DNA of 19,029 nt. Source: DSAR01 sp034437315. Lineage in GTDB: Bacteria > Chloroflexota > Anaerolineae > B4-G1. Shown here piece after piece: positions 1 to 8,020 of this stretch. The stretch is from assembly GCA_034437315.1 (NCBI GenBank), contig DAOTUC010000082.1, positions 1 through 19,029 on the forward strand, written 5' to 3'. The first letter of the stretch is position 1, and each line of letters opens with the position of its first letter. Made by a program: the position numbers and the translations under genes. Below the pieces are notes generated by a model that saw only the letters and a list, made by a program, of their open reading frames with translations, searched no databases and was not told where the DNA came from.

Positions 1-449
1 AACGAAATCGCGTCCTCAATGGTGCTGACGATGGGATCTCCCAAGCCGGCGGTCGCCGAAGCGACTACCGGGCGACCGCCGGCTTTGACCGCGTGCACGC
101 CCCCCGCCAAAATCACCCCACATATCGCCCCCAACACCGGATGGATACCGACGGTGTTCGTCGTCGCGGCGAAGAGGATCGCGCCCGCCGTCGGCCTGAT
201 GAAAGTCTGAATGACGTCGTTGATCGTGTCGACGACCGGGAACTTGTCCACCAGGATCTCAATCAGCAAAAGTACACTCAAGACACCGATGACCCACCAA
301 CTGGACATCGCGTCATAGGGTTCGCTTAACTTGAGCAACGGCGTGTGGGACAAGAGCGCGACGACGAGCAAGGGAATGTAGGCGTTTAACCCGGCCGCTG
401 TCGAGAGCCCAAACGCGGTGACCAGTCCAAGGAATGCCTGACCGATCAT
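1..449 (-). CDS. DUF4126 family membrane protein, C-terminus cut by window edge
   Basis: The reading frame is open from the ATG at 449 to the left edge (149 codons), so the stop and the last part of the protein are missing. The protein starts MIGQAFLGLVTAFGLSTAAG and shows alternating hydrophobic segments, then an AGGVHAVKAGGRP stretch and a GLGDPIVSTIED motif, which I recognise as the DUF4126 family of small bacterial integral membrane proteins. Its function is not known. GGAGGA lies 5 bases before the ATG and fixes the start. The DUF4013 membrane protein gene ends only 19 bp upstream on the same strand, so the two are probably cotranscribed from the promoter at 1209-1237. The family call is firm; any role (lipid or cell-envelope homeostasis) would be a guess. 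Confidence 0.88.
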   Translation of the reverse strand, partial: MIGQAFLGLVTAFGLSTAAGLNAYIPLLVVALLSHTPLLKLSEPYDAMSSWWVIGVLSVLLLIEILVDKFPVVDTINDVIQTFIRPTAGAILFAATTNTVGIHPVLGAICGVILAGGVHAVKAGGRPVVASATAGLGDPIVSTIEDAIS

Positions 450-468
450 CTGATCCTCCACCTAGGAG

Positions 469-1149
469 CTAAAATCCCCCAGGAACAGCTAATTGCGCTT
501 GCCGGCTGATTTGACCGTACAAATGGCACGATACGGTCTTCATCCAAAACGTGGCCGGCAAGGCCAACAAGCCAAAAGAGATGGTCGCAACGATTGGAAG
601 GATAAAGGCATTTACCGCCCACACCACCAACACGGGAACCAGGATTGACCCAATGTTATCGGAGAGGTAACGGAAGACCTCCCCGAAACGGAGGCAAGCG
701 CCGATGGTCCCCGTCTCGGCGTAGAAAATGTGCAACACCGGGGATAGCAGCCCCAGGAAGAGCGCGTACAACATCACCACGCATGTGAGACACAAACCCA
801 CGATGCCGGTCATACCCGCCAACACTGTCACCAATTCGTCGCTATCGCCTCCCAGGGCTGGTAGGACACTCGTCCCGGCGAGGATGCATCCGACGAGGAT
901 GAGCGGGATCGCGTAGATCAAATTAACGACCGCCAGTTGCAAACCATCCATAAAATAATCGCCGATGTTGTTCCACGCGGGCAGTGGATTGGGATCGCCA
1001 GCCATCACGTTGCGGATGATCGCCACACCATATCCCAGAAGAGCCAGTTGGCCGAAAATGGGAATCAGCATCAGCACCGACCCCAAAATCAGCTTCATTA
1101 CCCAATCGCTATCTTCGAATAATACGCCAAACGCTCGACCAATGTCCAT
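469..1149 (-). CDS. DUF4013 domain membrane protein
   Basis: A 226-residue protein with about five to six hydrophobic segments and no enzymatic motif. The N-terminal pattern, a short amphipathic start (DIGRAFGVLFEDSDW), a first membrane segment with ILGSVLMLIPIFGQ, and then YGVAIIRNVMAGDPNPLPAW followed by the GDYFMDGL segment, is the signature of DUF4013. This is a family of uncharacterised membrane proteins common in archaea and in Chloroflexota and other bacteria. The ATG at 1149 is preceded by a purine-rich AAAGGGGGAAAAGAG ribosome site. The gene has a very good own promoter in the 91-bp gap upstream (1209-1237) and is followed after 19 bp by the DUF4126 gene, so the two form a likely two-gene membrane operon. 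The family is clear; the function is unknown. Confidence 0.88.
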   Translation of the reverse strand: MDIGRAFGVLFEDSDWVMKLILGSVLMLIPIFGQLALLGYGVAIIRNVMAGDPNPLPAWNNIGDYFMDGLQLAVVNLIYAIPLILVGCILAGTSVLPALGGDSDELVTVLAGMTGIVGLCLTCVVMLYALFLGLLSPVLHIFYAETGTIGACLRFGEVFRYLSDNIGSILVPVLVVWAVNAFILPIVATISFGLLALPATFWMKTVSCHLYGQISRQAQLAVPGGF

Positions 1150-1208
1150 CTCTTTTCCCCCTTTATTCTAAAAAACAGATTCAACAACGCACGTCTACGT
1201 CTACCTAC

Positions 1209-1237
1209 ATTATAGATGAGATAATCAGACTGAGCAA
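1209..1237 (-). promoter_or_regulatory. Sigma-70-type promoter of the DUF4013-DUF4126 operon
   Basis: On the minus strand TTGCTC (1232-1237) and a perfect TATAAT (1209-1214) are separated by exactly 17 bp. A start of transcription near 1202 would give a leader of about 52 nt before the DUF4013 ATG at 1149. The -35 box begins only 3 bp after the DUF2085 stop codon, so this operon can be transcribed independently of the genes upstream. Confidence 0.75.
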
Positions 1238-1240
1238 CTT

Positions 1241-2062
1241 TTACCACATCGGGGGCGCGCCGATCATCATGCCGGCGAATCGATAACGCACGTAGTCGAT
1301 CGCGCCGATCTGAATCAGACTGAACACGAGACCGACCAACAGAGGCAGGACGGCGTCCGCCCAAGTCGTCGCCATATTGTCCCGGCGCGTGATCATCAAT
1401 ACCAACATGCTGTTGACAATAGTCAGTAGCGTCAGCACGCCAAGCGCGCCCAGGATAGCCAGCGGGTAGAGCAAAAACCCCCACTCCGTCAGCGTCAGCG
1501 CGACCAATCCAGCTTCCATCAGTATTAACACGCCCAGGTCTCGAAGGTCGCGCACGTTCGCTTCGACGCTGGGTCGCCGCCACAGGGTGAAGTTGAACAC
1601 CGGGTAGACGAATCCGCTCATCGCCAGCCCCTGCAGGGAGCCGGTCGTCAACCGCAACCAGTTCTGGGGTTCGTATACGTGAGGGCCGCCGACCAACGCC
1701 ATGTAGGAATTGAAACCATCGGCGCCCCAGAAGATGAAAAAAGCGAAAAGGCAGATCAGAACTCGACCGGGAGGAAAATTGGCCGCGCGACGCCGGCGCA
1801 GGACGACCGCTTGCCCAAAAAGGCCGACCAACGCGCCGATGAACGTCCCGGTACACCGCGCGCAGAGCGGGAGTTGCCGTCCGGCGAGGACAAAGGAACG
1901 CTCGGTGATTCGATGGCACACCGCATACCCCACCCAGTCGGCCTTGAACAGGATGCCGCCCGGCGTCGCGATTAATATCACCAACAGCACGAGCAAGATC
2001 AGGGCGACGGCCCACCAGCGCTTGACCAATTTTTGGAACGCCGATACAGACTGATCGGTCAT
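1241..2062 (-). CDS. DUF2085 family integral membrane protein
   Basis: A 273-residue membrane protein. After a first hydrophobic segment (residues about 16-36) comes the hallmark of DUF2085: C49-H50-R51-I, then R..F..AGRQLPLCARCTG with C67-x2-C70, followed by further membrane segments. The conserved Cys/His/Arg set suggests a metal or redox site at the membrane face, but the family is not characterised, so that is inference. The ATG at 2062 follows a GGGAGGGGG run on the minus strand. The HEAT-repeat gene lies 87 bp upstream on the same strand, and the gap between them is almost filled by a dispersed repeat copy (2080-2146). The next gene downstream has its own promoter. The first residues (TDQSVSAFQKLVKRWW) are basic and probably cytoplasmic. 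Confidence 0.88.
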   Translation of the reverse strand: MTDQSVSAFQKLVKRWWAVALILLVLLVILIATPGGILFKADWVGYAVCHRITERSFVLAGRQLPLCARCTGTFIGALVGLFGQAVVLRRRRAANFPPGRVLICLFAFFIFWGADGFNSYMALVGGPHVYEPQNWLRLTTGSLQGLAMSGFVYPVFNFTLWRRPSVEANVRDLRDLGVLILMEAGLVALTLTEWGFLLYPLAILGALGVLTLLTIVNSMLVLMITRRDNMATTWADAVLPLLVGLVFSLIQIGAIDYVRYRFAGMMIGAPPMW

Positions 2063-2079
2063 AAAACCCCCTCCCTCTC

Positions 2080-2146
2080 GAGTGCCCTAAATAATGGCGC
2101 TAATCGGCCCGAGGACCGGCCTCTGAGCGAATTTTTAATAGTCTCT
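2080..2146 (+). repeat. Dispersed intergenic repeat, short copy
   Basis: This 67-bp stretch in the gap between the DUF2085 and HEAT genes matches 10586-10676 in the same orientation. The left 18 bases (GAGTGCCCTAAATAATGG) match with 3-4 differences. The right 49-50 bases (from GCTAATCGGCCCG to AATAGTCTCT) match with one or two substitutions and one T fewer. About 23 bases in the middle of the other copy are absent. The core hairpin is GGCCCG-AGGA-CCGGCC, with one mismatched pair. It is antisense to the flanking genes. Confidence 0.85.
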
Positions 2147-2149
2147 CTT

Positions 2150-2845
2150 TCAATGAACCGGATGGGGGGACGATCCAAACTCACGATTCAGGATGTCCCA
2201 GATATCGGCCCACAGATACCGATCGGCGAAACTGGTGCGGATGTGATCCATCATCCGGCTGAACGTCCGCTCGTCGCTCGCCTCCAGGATCGTCAGAATG
2301 GCACTGGCGACCCCGCTTCGAATCTCCGAGTTGGTCAGGTGGCGGCGATGCACCTCGCGCAAAAGCTCGACATCCTCCAATTCACCCACCATGATTAAAC
2401 CGGCGACGCTGTTGGCTACCCGGTCTTCGTCATCGTCGTCCAATCCCTCTCGCAGGTAGGGCAACGCGCGTTCATCCCCCAAACCGGCCAAGCTCAACGC
2501 CGCCGTCGAGGTCCGTTCGAAATCGTCCAGGTTGGCCTGCAGGAACTCCCATATCGGCTCTTTGGCCCCCTCATCCCCGCTGACGCCTAGCAGGGAGACC
2601 ACCTCGTCGGCCACGATAGGATCCAACGCCGGATCTGCCAACGCTTCCAGCAATTCCTCTGTGATGAGTACGCTCATCTGGTTCAACAGGTCAAACGCGC
2701 GATCGTGGACCTCTTGCGTTGGGCCATCCAATTGGCGGATCAACTGGGCGACGCGGTCGCCGTGCTCCTTGTAAGTTTGTTGGGCGTAGCGGCGCTGAAT
2801 GCGCCGTCTCTCCGCCGCTGCCTCCATCACTTTGGTATTTACCAT
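2150..2845 (-). CDS. HEAT-repeat protein
   Basis: A 231-residue all-helical protein with no membrane segment or signal peptide. After a basic N-terminal helix (EAAAERRRIQRRYAQQTYKE) there are about four to five degenerate HEAT/PBS-lyase-like repeats. Examples are residues 75-100 (ITEELLEALADPALDPIVADEVVSLLG, written here only as its helical pair), TAALSLAGLGDERALPYLREGL, and SVAGLIMVGELEDVELL followed by SGVASAILTILEASDE. Such proteins act as scaffolds for protein-protein contact; the partner cannot be read from the sequence. An acidic loop DDDDED interrupts repeats three and four. The ATG at 2845 has GGGAAAAGGG directly upstream. It lies 46 bp after the yjbQ-like gene on the same strand and is probably cotranscribed with it. 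The repeat class is clear; the role is unknown. Confidence 0.8.
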   Translation of the reverse strand: MVNTKVMEAAAERRRIQRRYAQQTYKEHGDRVAQLIRQLDGPTQEVHDRAFDLLNQMSVLITEELLEALADPALDPIVADEVVSLLGVSGDEGAKEPIWEFLQANLDDFERTSTAALSLAGLGDERALPYLREGLDDDDEDRVANSVAGLIMVGELEDVELLREVHRRHLTNSEIRSGVASAILTILEASDERTFSRMMDHIRTSFADRYLWADIWDILNREFGSSPHPVH

Positions 2846-2891
2846 CCCTTTTCCCTTCCCCGCCCGTGCACGTCAGTCGCTCGTGCTCGTG

Positions 2892-3308
2892 TCATTCTCC
2901 AATGATCTGGACGATCAACCGGCGTGAGCGCGGGCGCGTATCAAAATCGATAAACACGATCTGCTGCCACGTCCCCAACGTCAATCGACCGTCGACGAAG
3001 GGCACGGTCAACGAGGGCCCCATCAAGGCCGCCCGCACGTGCGAATGTCCGTTGTCGTCTCCCCATCGCAGGTGATGGCGGTAATCCCGATCCGGGGGCG
3101 CGATCTCGTCCAACACCCGCTCCAGGTCCGCGAGCGCCCCGTTCTCATACTCGATGGTCGTCAGGCCGCCGGTCGAACCGGGGCAAAAGATCGTGACCGT
3201 CCCCGCCCGCAAGTTCGACTCATCCACAGCCCGCGCGACCTGTGACGTGACATCCTGGATGTCGCAATTCCCTTGCGTGTTGACGTGCAGTTCCTGAGTA
3301 ATGACCAT
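2892..3308 (-). CDS. yjbQ: YjbQ/UPF0047 family protein (secondary thiamine-phosphate synthase-like)
   Basis: A 138-residue protein of the YjbQ (UPF0047, COG0432) family. These small, widely conserved proteins form trimers, and the E. coli member has weak thiamine phosphate synthase activity; the main role remains uncertain. Diagnostic motifs are CPGSTGGLTTIEYE near residue 45, the HLRWGDDNGHSHVRAALMG block with its conserved His residues, and the C-terminal LTLGTWQQIVFIDFD..PR. I place the start at 3308 (MVITQELHV), because GGAGGAGG precedes it at normal spacing. An in-frame ATG 11 codons further upstream (3341) has no such site and would coincide with the predicted transcription start. A divergent promoter (3348-3375) serves it. 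The length and all motifs look intact. Confidence 0.9.
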   Translation of the reverse strand: MVITQELHVNTQGNCDIQDVTSQVARAVDESNLRAGTVTIFCPGSTGGLTTIEYENGALADLERVLDEIAPPDRDYRHHLRWGDDNGHSHVRAALMGPSLTVPFVDGRLTLGTWQQIVFIDFDTRPRSRRLIVQIIGE

Positions 3309-3347
3309 CTCTATTCCTCCTCCGTTCGTGACTTCCGTCAAGCCTTA

Positions 3348-3375
3348 ATCATAACATACTTCGCCCAGATTCCAA
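3348..3375 (-). promoter_or_regulatory. Promoter of the yjbQ-HEAT genes (extended -10)
   Basis: On the minus strand TTGGAA (3370-3375) and TATGAT (3348-3353) are 16 bp apart, and TGT stands directly before the -10 box, giving an extended -10. The expected start near 3341 leaves a leader of about 33 nt with the GGAGGAGG site. It lies back to back with the helicase promoter, the -35 regions being about 10 bp apart. Confidence 0.6.
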
Positions 3376-3384
3376 AGCGGGGCG

Positions 3385-3414
3385 CTGGCGCTTACCCGCC
3401 GGACATGTTACAAT
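3385..3414 (+). promoter_or_regulatory. Extended -10 promoter giving a leaderless helicase mRNA
   Basis: TGT-TACAAT (-10 at 3409-3414, extended by TG) is followed only 8 bases later by the ATG at 3423. A weak -35, CTGGCG, lies at 3385-3390 with an 18-bp spacer. Transcription starting 6-8 bases after the -10 box would begin at or within 2 nt of the start codon. No Shine-Dalgarno sequence is present. Confidence 0.55.
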
Positions 3415-3422
3415 ACGCCATT

Positions 3423-5627
3423 ATGGATATTTTACAGGGACTCAACCCACAACAACAGAAAGCGGTCGCCGCCTCCGAGGGGCCGGTGCTCGTCCTGGCC
3501 GGGCCCGGGAGCGGCAAGACCCGCGTGCTCACCCGCCGCGTCGCCTGGCTGGTGCAGGAGATGGACGTCGCCCCATGGCGCATTATGGCGGTCACCTTCA
3601 CCAACCGCGCCGCCCGCGAGATGCGCGTCCGGCTGGATCGTCTGCTGGGCGCCACGCCCGCCCGCGGCCTGACGCTGGGCACGTTTCACGCCACCTGCGC
3701 CCGCATCCTCCGGCGCGAGGCCGAGGCGGCTGGCATCCCCCGCGATTACGCCATCTTCGACAGCGACGACCAGCGGCGACTGATCAAACAGGCGCTCAAG
3801 GATCTCAACCTGGATGAGAAGCTCTATCGTCCCCGCTCAATCCACAGCGCGATCTCGCGGGCCAAGAACGATCTGACCCCGCCCCAGGCCTACACGAGCA
3901 GCACTTACTACGGCGAGGTCGTCAAGCGAGTGTACGAGCGCTACCAGGCGCTGTTACGGGCCAACAGCGGGCTCGATTTCGACGACCTGCTGATGGTCAC
4001 CGCCCGGATGCTCGGTCAAAATCCAGACGTCCGGGCCAAGTACCAGGAGCGGTACCGGCACATCCTGGTGGACGAGTTCCAGGACACCAACCAGGCCCAA
4101 TACACGTTACTCCATCATCTGCAGGGTGTCCACCACAACCTCTTCTGCGTCGCTGACGAGGATCAGTCGATCTATGCATGGCGAGGCGCCGACTACCGCA
4201 ACATCCGCCGTCTGCGCGACGACCATCCGGACATTCTCACCATCCTGCTGGAGCAGAACTATCGCTCCACCCAGAACATCCTCGACGCCGCCCAGGCGAT
4301 CATCCGGCACAACCCCGACCGCACCGACAAAGCGCTCTTCACCGAGCGGGGCGGCGGGCCCAAGATCGTCATCCACGAGGCCTACGACCAGGCCGACGAG
4401 GCCGCCTTCGTCGCCCGCACCATCGCCCATCTGACGCGCCAGGGCAAGCGTTTCGGCGATTGCGCCGTGATGTACCGCACCAATGCCCAATCCCGCGCCC
4501 TGGAGGAGGCTCTGATGCGGGCGGGGACGCCCTACAAGCTGGTCGGCGCAACCCGCTTCTACGCCCGGCGGGAGATCAAGGACGTGATCGCCTTCCTGCG
4601 CCTGGTTCACAACCCGAGCGAGGGGATCAGCATGACCCGCGTCATCAACGTGCCGCCCCGGGGCATCGGCCGCAAGACAGTAGCGACGGTGGAGGCCCTC
4701 GCCAAACGGCGCGGCGTCTCGATCTACGAGGCGCTCAATAATCTGCCCGACGACCTGAGCACGCGCGCCCGGGGCGTGTTGAGCGCATTTCTGGAGATGT
4801 TGGATGGCTGGATCGCTTTCAGTCAACAGTCGACCGTGGCCCAGCTGATCGACCGCGTGCTGGAGGATACCGGTTACAGCGGCTACATCCGCGACGGCGC
4901 GGATTCACCGAGCGACGAGGGGGAGGAGCGTTGGGACAACGTGATGGAATTGCGCAACGTCGCCGCCGAGTACAGCGAGCTCACACTGACCGACTTCTTG
5001 GCCGACGTGGCGCTCGTCTCCGACGTGGACAACCTGAGCGGCGACGTGGACGCGGTCACGCTGTTGACGCTCCATAGCGCCAAGGGGCTGGAATTCCCCG
5101 TCGTCTTCATCGTCGGCCTGGAGGAGGGGCTGTTGCCCCACAGCCGTTCCCTCGAAGCGCCGGAAGAGATGGCGGAGGAGCGGCGATTGATGTACGTTGG
5201 CCTGACGCGGGCGGAGGCGCGCCTGTTCCTCACCTACGCCTTCGTCCGCACCCGCTACGGCGAGACGGAAGTCGCCATTCCCAGCCGCTTCCTGGAGGAC
5301 ATCCCGTTGGAACTGGTCGATGGGGATTGGCAGGGGAACAAACAATCGGGCCGGACGTCCCAATCCAATCCCCGGCGGTCGGGCCCTGGGAGGACCCCCG
5401 GAACAGGTTACGTCGTCACCGGCGCGCCCCCCGCGCGATCGTCGTCCCCATCCCAGGACGCTCCTCAGTTTCGCGCCGGGCAGCGGGTGCGCCACGCCCA
5501 GTTCGGCGAGGGGCTGGTCATCGAAAGCCGTCCGGACGGCGCCGACGAGATCGTCACCGTCTCCTTCGAGGGGGTCGGATTGAAGCGACTGGTCGCCAGC
5601 CTGGCGCAATTGGAGCAGGTAGATTGA
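3423..5627 (+). CDS. pcrA: ATP-dependent 3'-5' DNA helicase PcrA/UvrD
   Basis: From the ATG at 3423 the protein has 734 residues, the usual length for PcrA. It is a superfamily 1A helicase that unwinds DNA 3' to 5' in nucleotide excision repair, mismatch repair, rolling-circle replication and removal of RecA. All motifs are present: Q motif LNPQQQKAV, Walker A A26GPGSGKT33, Ia TFTNRAAREM, II D217EFQ220, III ADEDQSIYAWRGA, IV LEQNYRST, V TLHSAKGLEFPVVF and VI RRLMYVGLTRAE. A basic, Pro/Ser-rich linker leads to the C-terminal Tudor-like domain (FRAGQRVRHAQFGEGLVIE). The frame is open further upstream to 3273, but the start at 3423 fits homologues and a leaderless transcript, while an ATG at 3405 would overlap the -10 box. 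The gene is convergent with the secreted protein gene that follows; the 47-bp gap shows no clear terminator. Confidence 0.95.
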   Translation: MDILQGLNPQQQKAVAASEGPVLVLAGPGSGKTRVLTRRVAWLVQEMDVAPWRIMAVTFTNRAAREMRVRLDRLLGATPARGLTLGTFHATCARILRREAEAAGIPRDYAIFDSDDQRRLIKQALKDLNLDEKLYRPRSIHSAISRAKNDLTPPQAYTSSTYYGEVVKRVYERYQALLRANSGLDFDDLLMVTARMLGQNPDVRAKYQERYRHILVDEFQDTNQAQYTLLHHLQGVHHNLFCVADEDQSIYAWRGADYRNIRRLRDDHPDILTILLEQNYRSTQNILDAAQAIIRHNPDRTDKALFTERGGGPKIVIHEAYDQADEAAFVARTIAHLTRQGKRFGDCAVMYRTNAQSRALEEALMRAGTPYKLVGATRFYARREIKDVIAFLRLVHNPSEGISMTRVINVPPRGIGRKTVATVEALAKRRGVSIYEALNNLPDDLSTRARGVLSAFLEMLDGWIAFSQQSTVAQLIDRVLEDTGYSGYIRDGADSPSDEGEERWDNVMELRNVAAEYSELTLTDFLADVALVSDVDNLSGDVDAVTLLTLHSAKGLEFPVVFIVGLEEGLLPHSRSLEAPEEMAEERRLMYVGLTRAEARLFLTYAFVRTRYGETEVAIPSRFLEDIPLELVDGDWQGNKQSGRTSQSNPRRSGPGRTPGTGYVVTGAPPARSSSPSQDAPQFRAGQRVRHAQFGEGLVIESRPDGADEIVTVSFEGVGLKRLVASLAQLEQVD

Positions 5628-5674
5628 CAGAACTGTAACAGGAGCGCATTTATACAAGCGGCGTTGGGTGGACG

Positions 5675-8002
5675 TTATTGGGCATCCCTGAAGACCACCG
5701 GCAGCCGCAATTTATAGATCCACTGGCCGAGGAGATATTCCCCCGCATCATACAGGGGGCTTGTTAATTCATCTTTGTCGGGATGCAGGCACGTTCCCGG
5801 GCAAGCAACCGCCTCCCACACGCCGTCCGTTTCTGTTTCTTGGTACAGTTTCAGGCCTTCCTGGCTCATGACGCCGCTTATGTCATCGGCGTTATAGCAC
5901 CACGTCAAGGTGATCGAATGGGAAAATGGCGCTGTAACCTGTTGTCCGTCCCGGTACGCCGCCAATCCAAAAGCTGAAAGACCACCCAGGTAATCGGGCG
6001 CTACCTGCGAGACCAGGCGCGGAATCAGGCAAATCATCGTCGTCGTCGTCACCGTCCCGGCGGAGACGTCAAGGGTGACGTCTCCACTGGTAGACGTGAT
6101 CACGACCCCACTTTCTGGATACAGGGTCGCCGTCACAATTGAGGGGATCATCAAGTCGACCCGGTTGTTCTCCTCGTCCACCTCATCCAGAATGGCGTCG
6201 TCGTCCACTTCTAGGGTCAAGTGGTAAAAATCGTCGGCGACGTAGAGCGGCAGCGAATCCACATCAATTGTCGTCTGTTCTCCATAGGCAAGCGCGGGAA
6301 CGGCGAAGCGTTGGGCCGGTACGAGCAGGCTGCCCTGTGTATCGCTCAGATACAGCGTGCCCGAAACGTCAGACGTCGGCCATATCCCTTCGTTACCGAC
6401 CTTGAAAGCGACATCCAGGGCGCCATTCTGCATCGTCGGCTGGTCGAATCGCCATACAAGGTCTATGATCGCCAGATCCGGGCGGGCGTCAAACGCAGCG
6501 TTCACCGTCGCTGTCACGTGATCGTTCCACGCTCGCAGATCGCCAAACGCATCTTCCAGGTCTGCGTCCATCTCAATCGTCACGTCGAGATCGTACACGC
6601 CCGGTTGCGTCAGGACGACCGAGGCGGCCAAAAACGGCAGCGGTTCCGCCTCGTAGCGAGCGGGGACACTGAGGACCTGTTGCGAGCATGGCAACTTGAC
6701 GCTGCCCGCTGTCAAAGCCGTGACACAGGATTCGATCGTCACCCCGTCGGCCGCCAATTTCCCCAGATTCGTCACCCAGGCGCTAACGGGCAACGTCACC
6801 GCTGTCGTCTCGTAAGGCTCGCCCAGGGATATATTTTGCAGAGGTGTCACATCCAACGTCACATGCGGCGAGATCGATAGATCGACGTACAGATCGTCGG
6901 CCGGCAACGCGGCGGTGTAATCGGCGTAGGTCTGCCCCATGGCCGATATCGCCTTGGTCTTGCTGTGAAAAAGATATCCGTTGTACTGGCTGTCCTCGCT
7001 CAGGCTGTACCAGGCCCAGGCTTGCACCAACCGGCCGTTGTCCTGGGGCAAGCCGACTTCCAGGTAGGTCTCGCCCAGGAAGAGATCAAAGGTCTCGACC
7101 ATAAAGGCGCTCACCCGCGCGGGGGTGAATTTCCTGCCGTCCTCATCTGCCAACCAATCGGGCCACAGGATGCCGTACTCGCTGATAATGAGCGGCTTAT
7201 TCTGCTCCCCTCGATCCTTCATCCACTGGCGAAAGGCGATCAGGTTATCGCGGAAGATGTCGATGTCGTCGGCGTCGCGGATCTTGTAGTCGATGCCGCA
7301 GCTCGTGGGCACCCCCGGCGGCGTGCTGGCGCCCCAACTGCCCCACTCCTCCCGCAGTGCGAAGGCGTGGATGTTCCACACGTCCACCGGCATAGGCTCG
7401 CCATACGCCTGTTCGTAAGTGTCCAACACCACGTCCAGGTACATCATCCGGCACGGCGTCGGCTGGACGATGCCGCCGTTGGCGATCACGGCGGTCGGGT
7501 CGACGCTCTTGATGTAATGATAGTACTCGTGGTAGACGTGGGCGTAGACCTCCGGCAGCACCGGGTTGCCCTGGTAGCAAGAATCCGGCTCGTTGCTCAA
7601 CATCCACAACGACCCCGGTTGGGCGGCCGCGATCTGGGCCATCGTCGCCTTGCTGGGGCTGACCTTCACCTCCGCTGGGTCGGTGTAGGGACTACTGCAA
7701 CTCCCGGCCGAGAAACGGATCAACTGCACGTAGGTCAGATGGTCCGGATGGGCCGGGTTGGCGCTGTATCCCCAATCGCTGTACCACCCGGCGTTGAGTT
7801 GGGCGACGTCAAACTCGGTCAGCGGGGGTGATTTTTCGCTGTCGAAACCGAAACGATCCCGGTCGCTGGGATAGGGGGGCAGGAAATGCTGCCCGGAATT
7901 TATCGTGCGCGGGGTGGTCGACGGATCCGCCCGCGAGACGATGACGCCAAATAGAAGCATACAACCCACACCCACCGCAATCAGCCACTTCAATCTTTTC
8001 AT
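5675..8002 (-). CDS. Secreted glycoside-hydrolase-like (clan GH-A) protein with CARDB domain
   Basis: A 775-residue exported protein. MKRLKWLIAVGVGCMLLFGV is a signal peptide with likely cleavage near SRA-DP (residue 25). Residues about 50-340 look like a (beta/alpha)8 glycosidase core. SNE138PDS is a candidate acid/base, WNIHAF (H212) follows, and ISE275YGILWP is a candidate nucleophile. The order and 137-residue spacing fit clan GH-A, but the exact family and substrate cannot be given. Residues about 380-500 form a beta-rich region. Residues about 505-625 are a CARDB-type domain (RPDLAI..., ending ILDEVDEENNRVDL), often involved in adhesion or carbohydrate contact. The C-terminus ends KLRLPVVFRDAQ, a tail of the kind often seen in exported Chloroflexota proteins. 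GGGAGAAG precedes the ATG. Many Cys residues (101, 102 region, 142, 184, 235) may form disulfides. It is probably anchored or released outside the cell. Confidence 0.8.
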   Translation of the reverse strand: MKRLKWLIAVGVGCMLLFGVIVSRADPSTTPRTINSGQHFLPPYPSDRDRFGFDSEKSPPLTEFDVAQLNAGWYSDWGYSANPAHPDHLTYVQLIRFSAGSCSSPYTDPAEVKVSPSKATMAQIAAAQPGSLWMLSNEPDSCYQGNPVLPEVYAHVYHEYYHYIKSVDPTAVIANGGIVQPTPCRMMYLDVVLDTYEQAYGEPMPVDVWNIHAFALREEWGSWGASTPPGVPTSCGIDYKIRDADDIDIFRDNLIAFRQWMKDRGEQNKPLIISEYGILWPDWLADEDGRKFTPARVSAFMVETFDLFLGETYLEVGLPQDNGRLVQAWAWYSLSEDSQYNGYLFHSKTKAISAMGQTYADYTAALPADDLYVDLSISPHVTLDVTPLQNISLGEPYETTAVTLPVSAWVTNLGKLAADGVTIESCVTALTAGSVKLPCSQQVLSVPARYEAEPLPFLAASVVLTQPGVYDLDVTIEMDADLEDAFGDLRAWNDHVTATVNAAFDARPDLAIIDLVWRFDQPTMQNGALDVAFKVGNEGIWPTSDVSGTLYLSDTQGSLLVPAQRFAVPALAYGEQTTIDVDSLPLYVADDFYHLTLEVDDDAILDEVDEENNRVDLMIPSIVTATLYPESGVVITSTSGDVTLDVSAGTVTTTTMICLIPRLVSQVAPDYLGGLSAFGLAAYRDGQQVTAPFSHSITLTWCYNADDISGVMSQEGLKLYQETETDGVWEAVACPGTCLHPDKDELTSPLYDAGEYLLGQWIYKLRLPVVFRDAQ

Positions 8003-8020
8003 TCACTTCTCCCGATAATC

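Noticed and set aside
1098..2015. 305-codon minus-strand frame over the DUF2085 gene
   Set aside because: It is the out-of-frame shadow of a clear membrane protein gene; it is Arg-rich, has no motif and crosses into the next gene.
3273..3422. N-terminal extension of the helicase to 3273
   Set aside because: It would lie across the divergent promoters and the yjbQ coding start, and is absent from PcrA/UvrD proteins.
5628..5674. Terminator between the convergent helicase and secreted protein genes
   Set aside because: No stem with a T run could be found in the 47-bp gap.
6965..7831. 288-codon plus-strand frame opposite the secreted protein gene
   Set aside because: Antisense shadow; the minus-strand frame has a signal peptide, catalytic motifs and a ribosome site.
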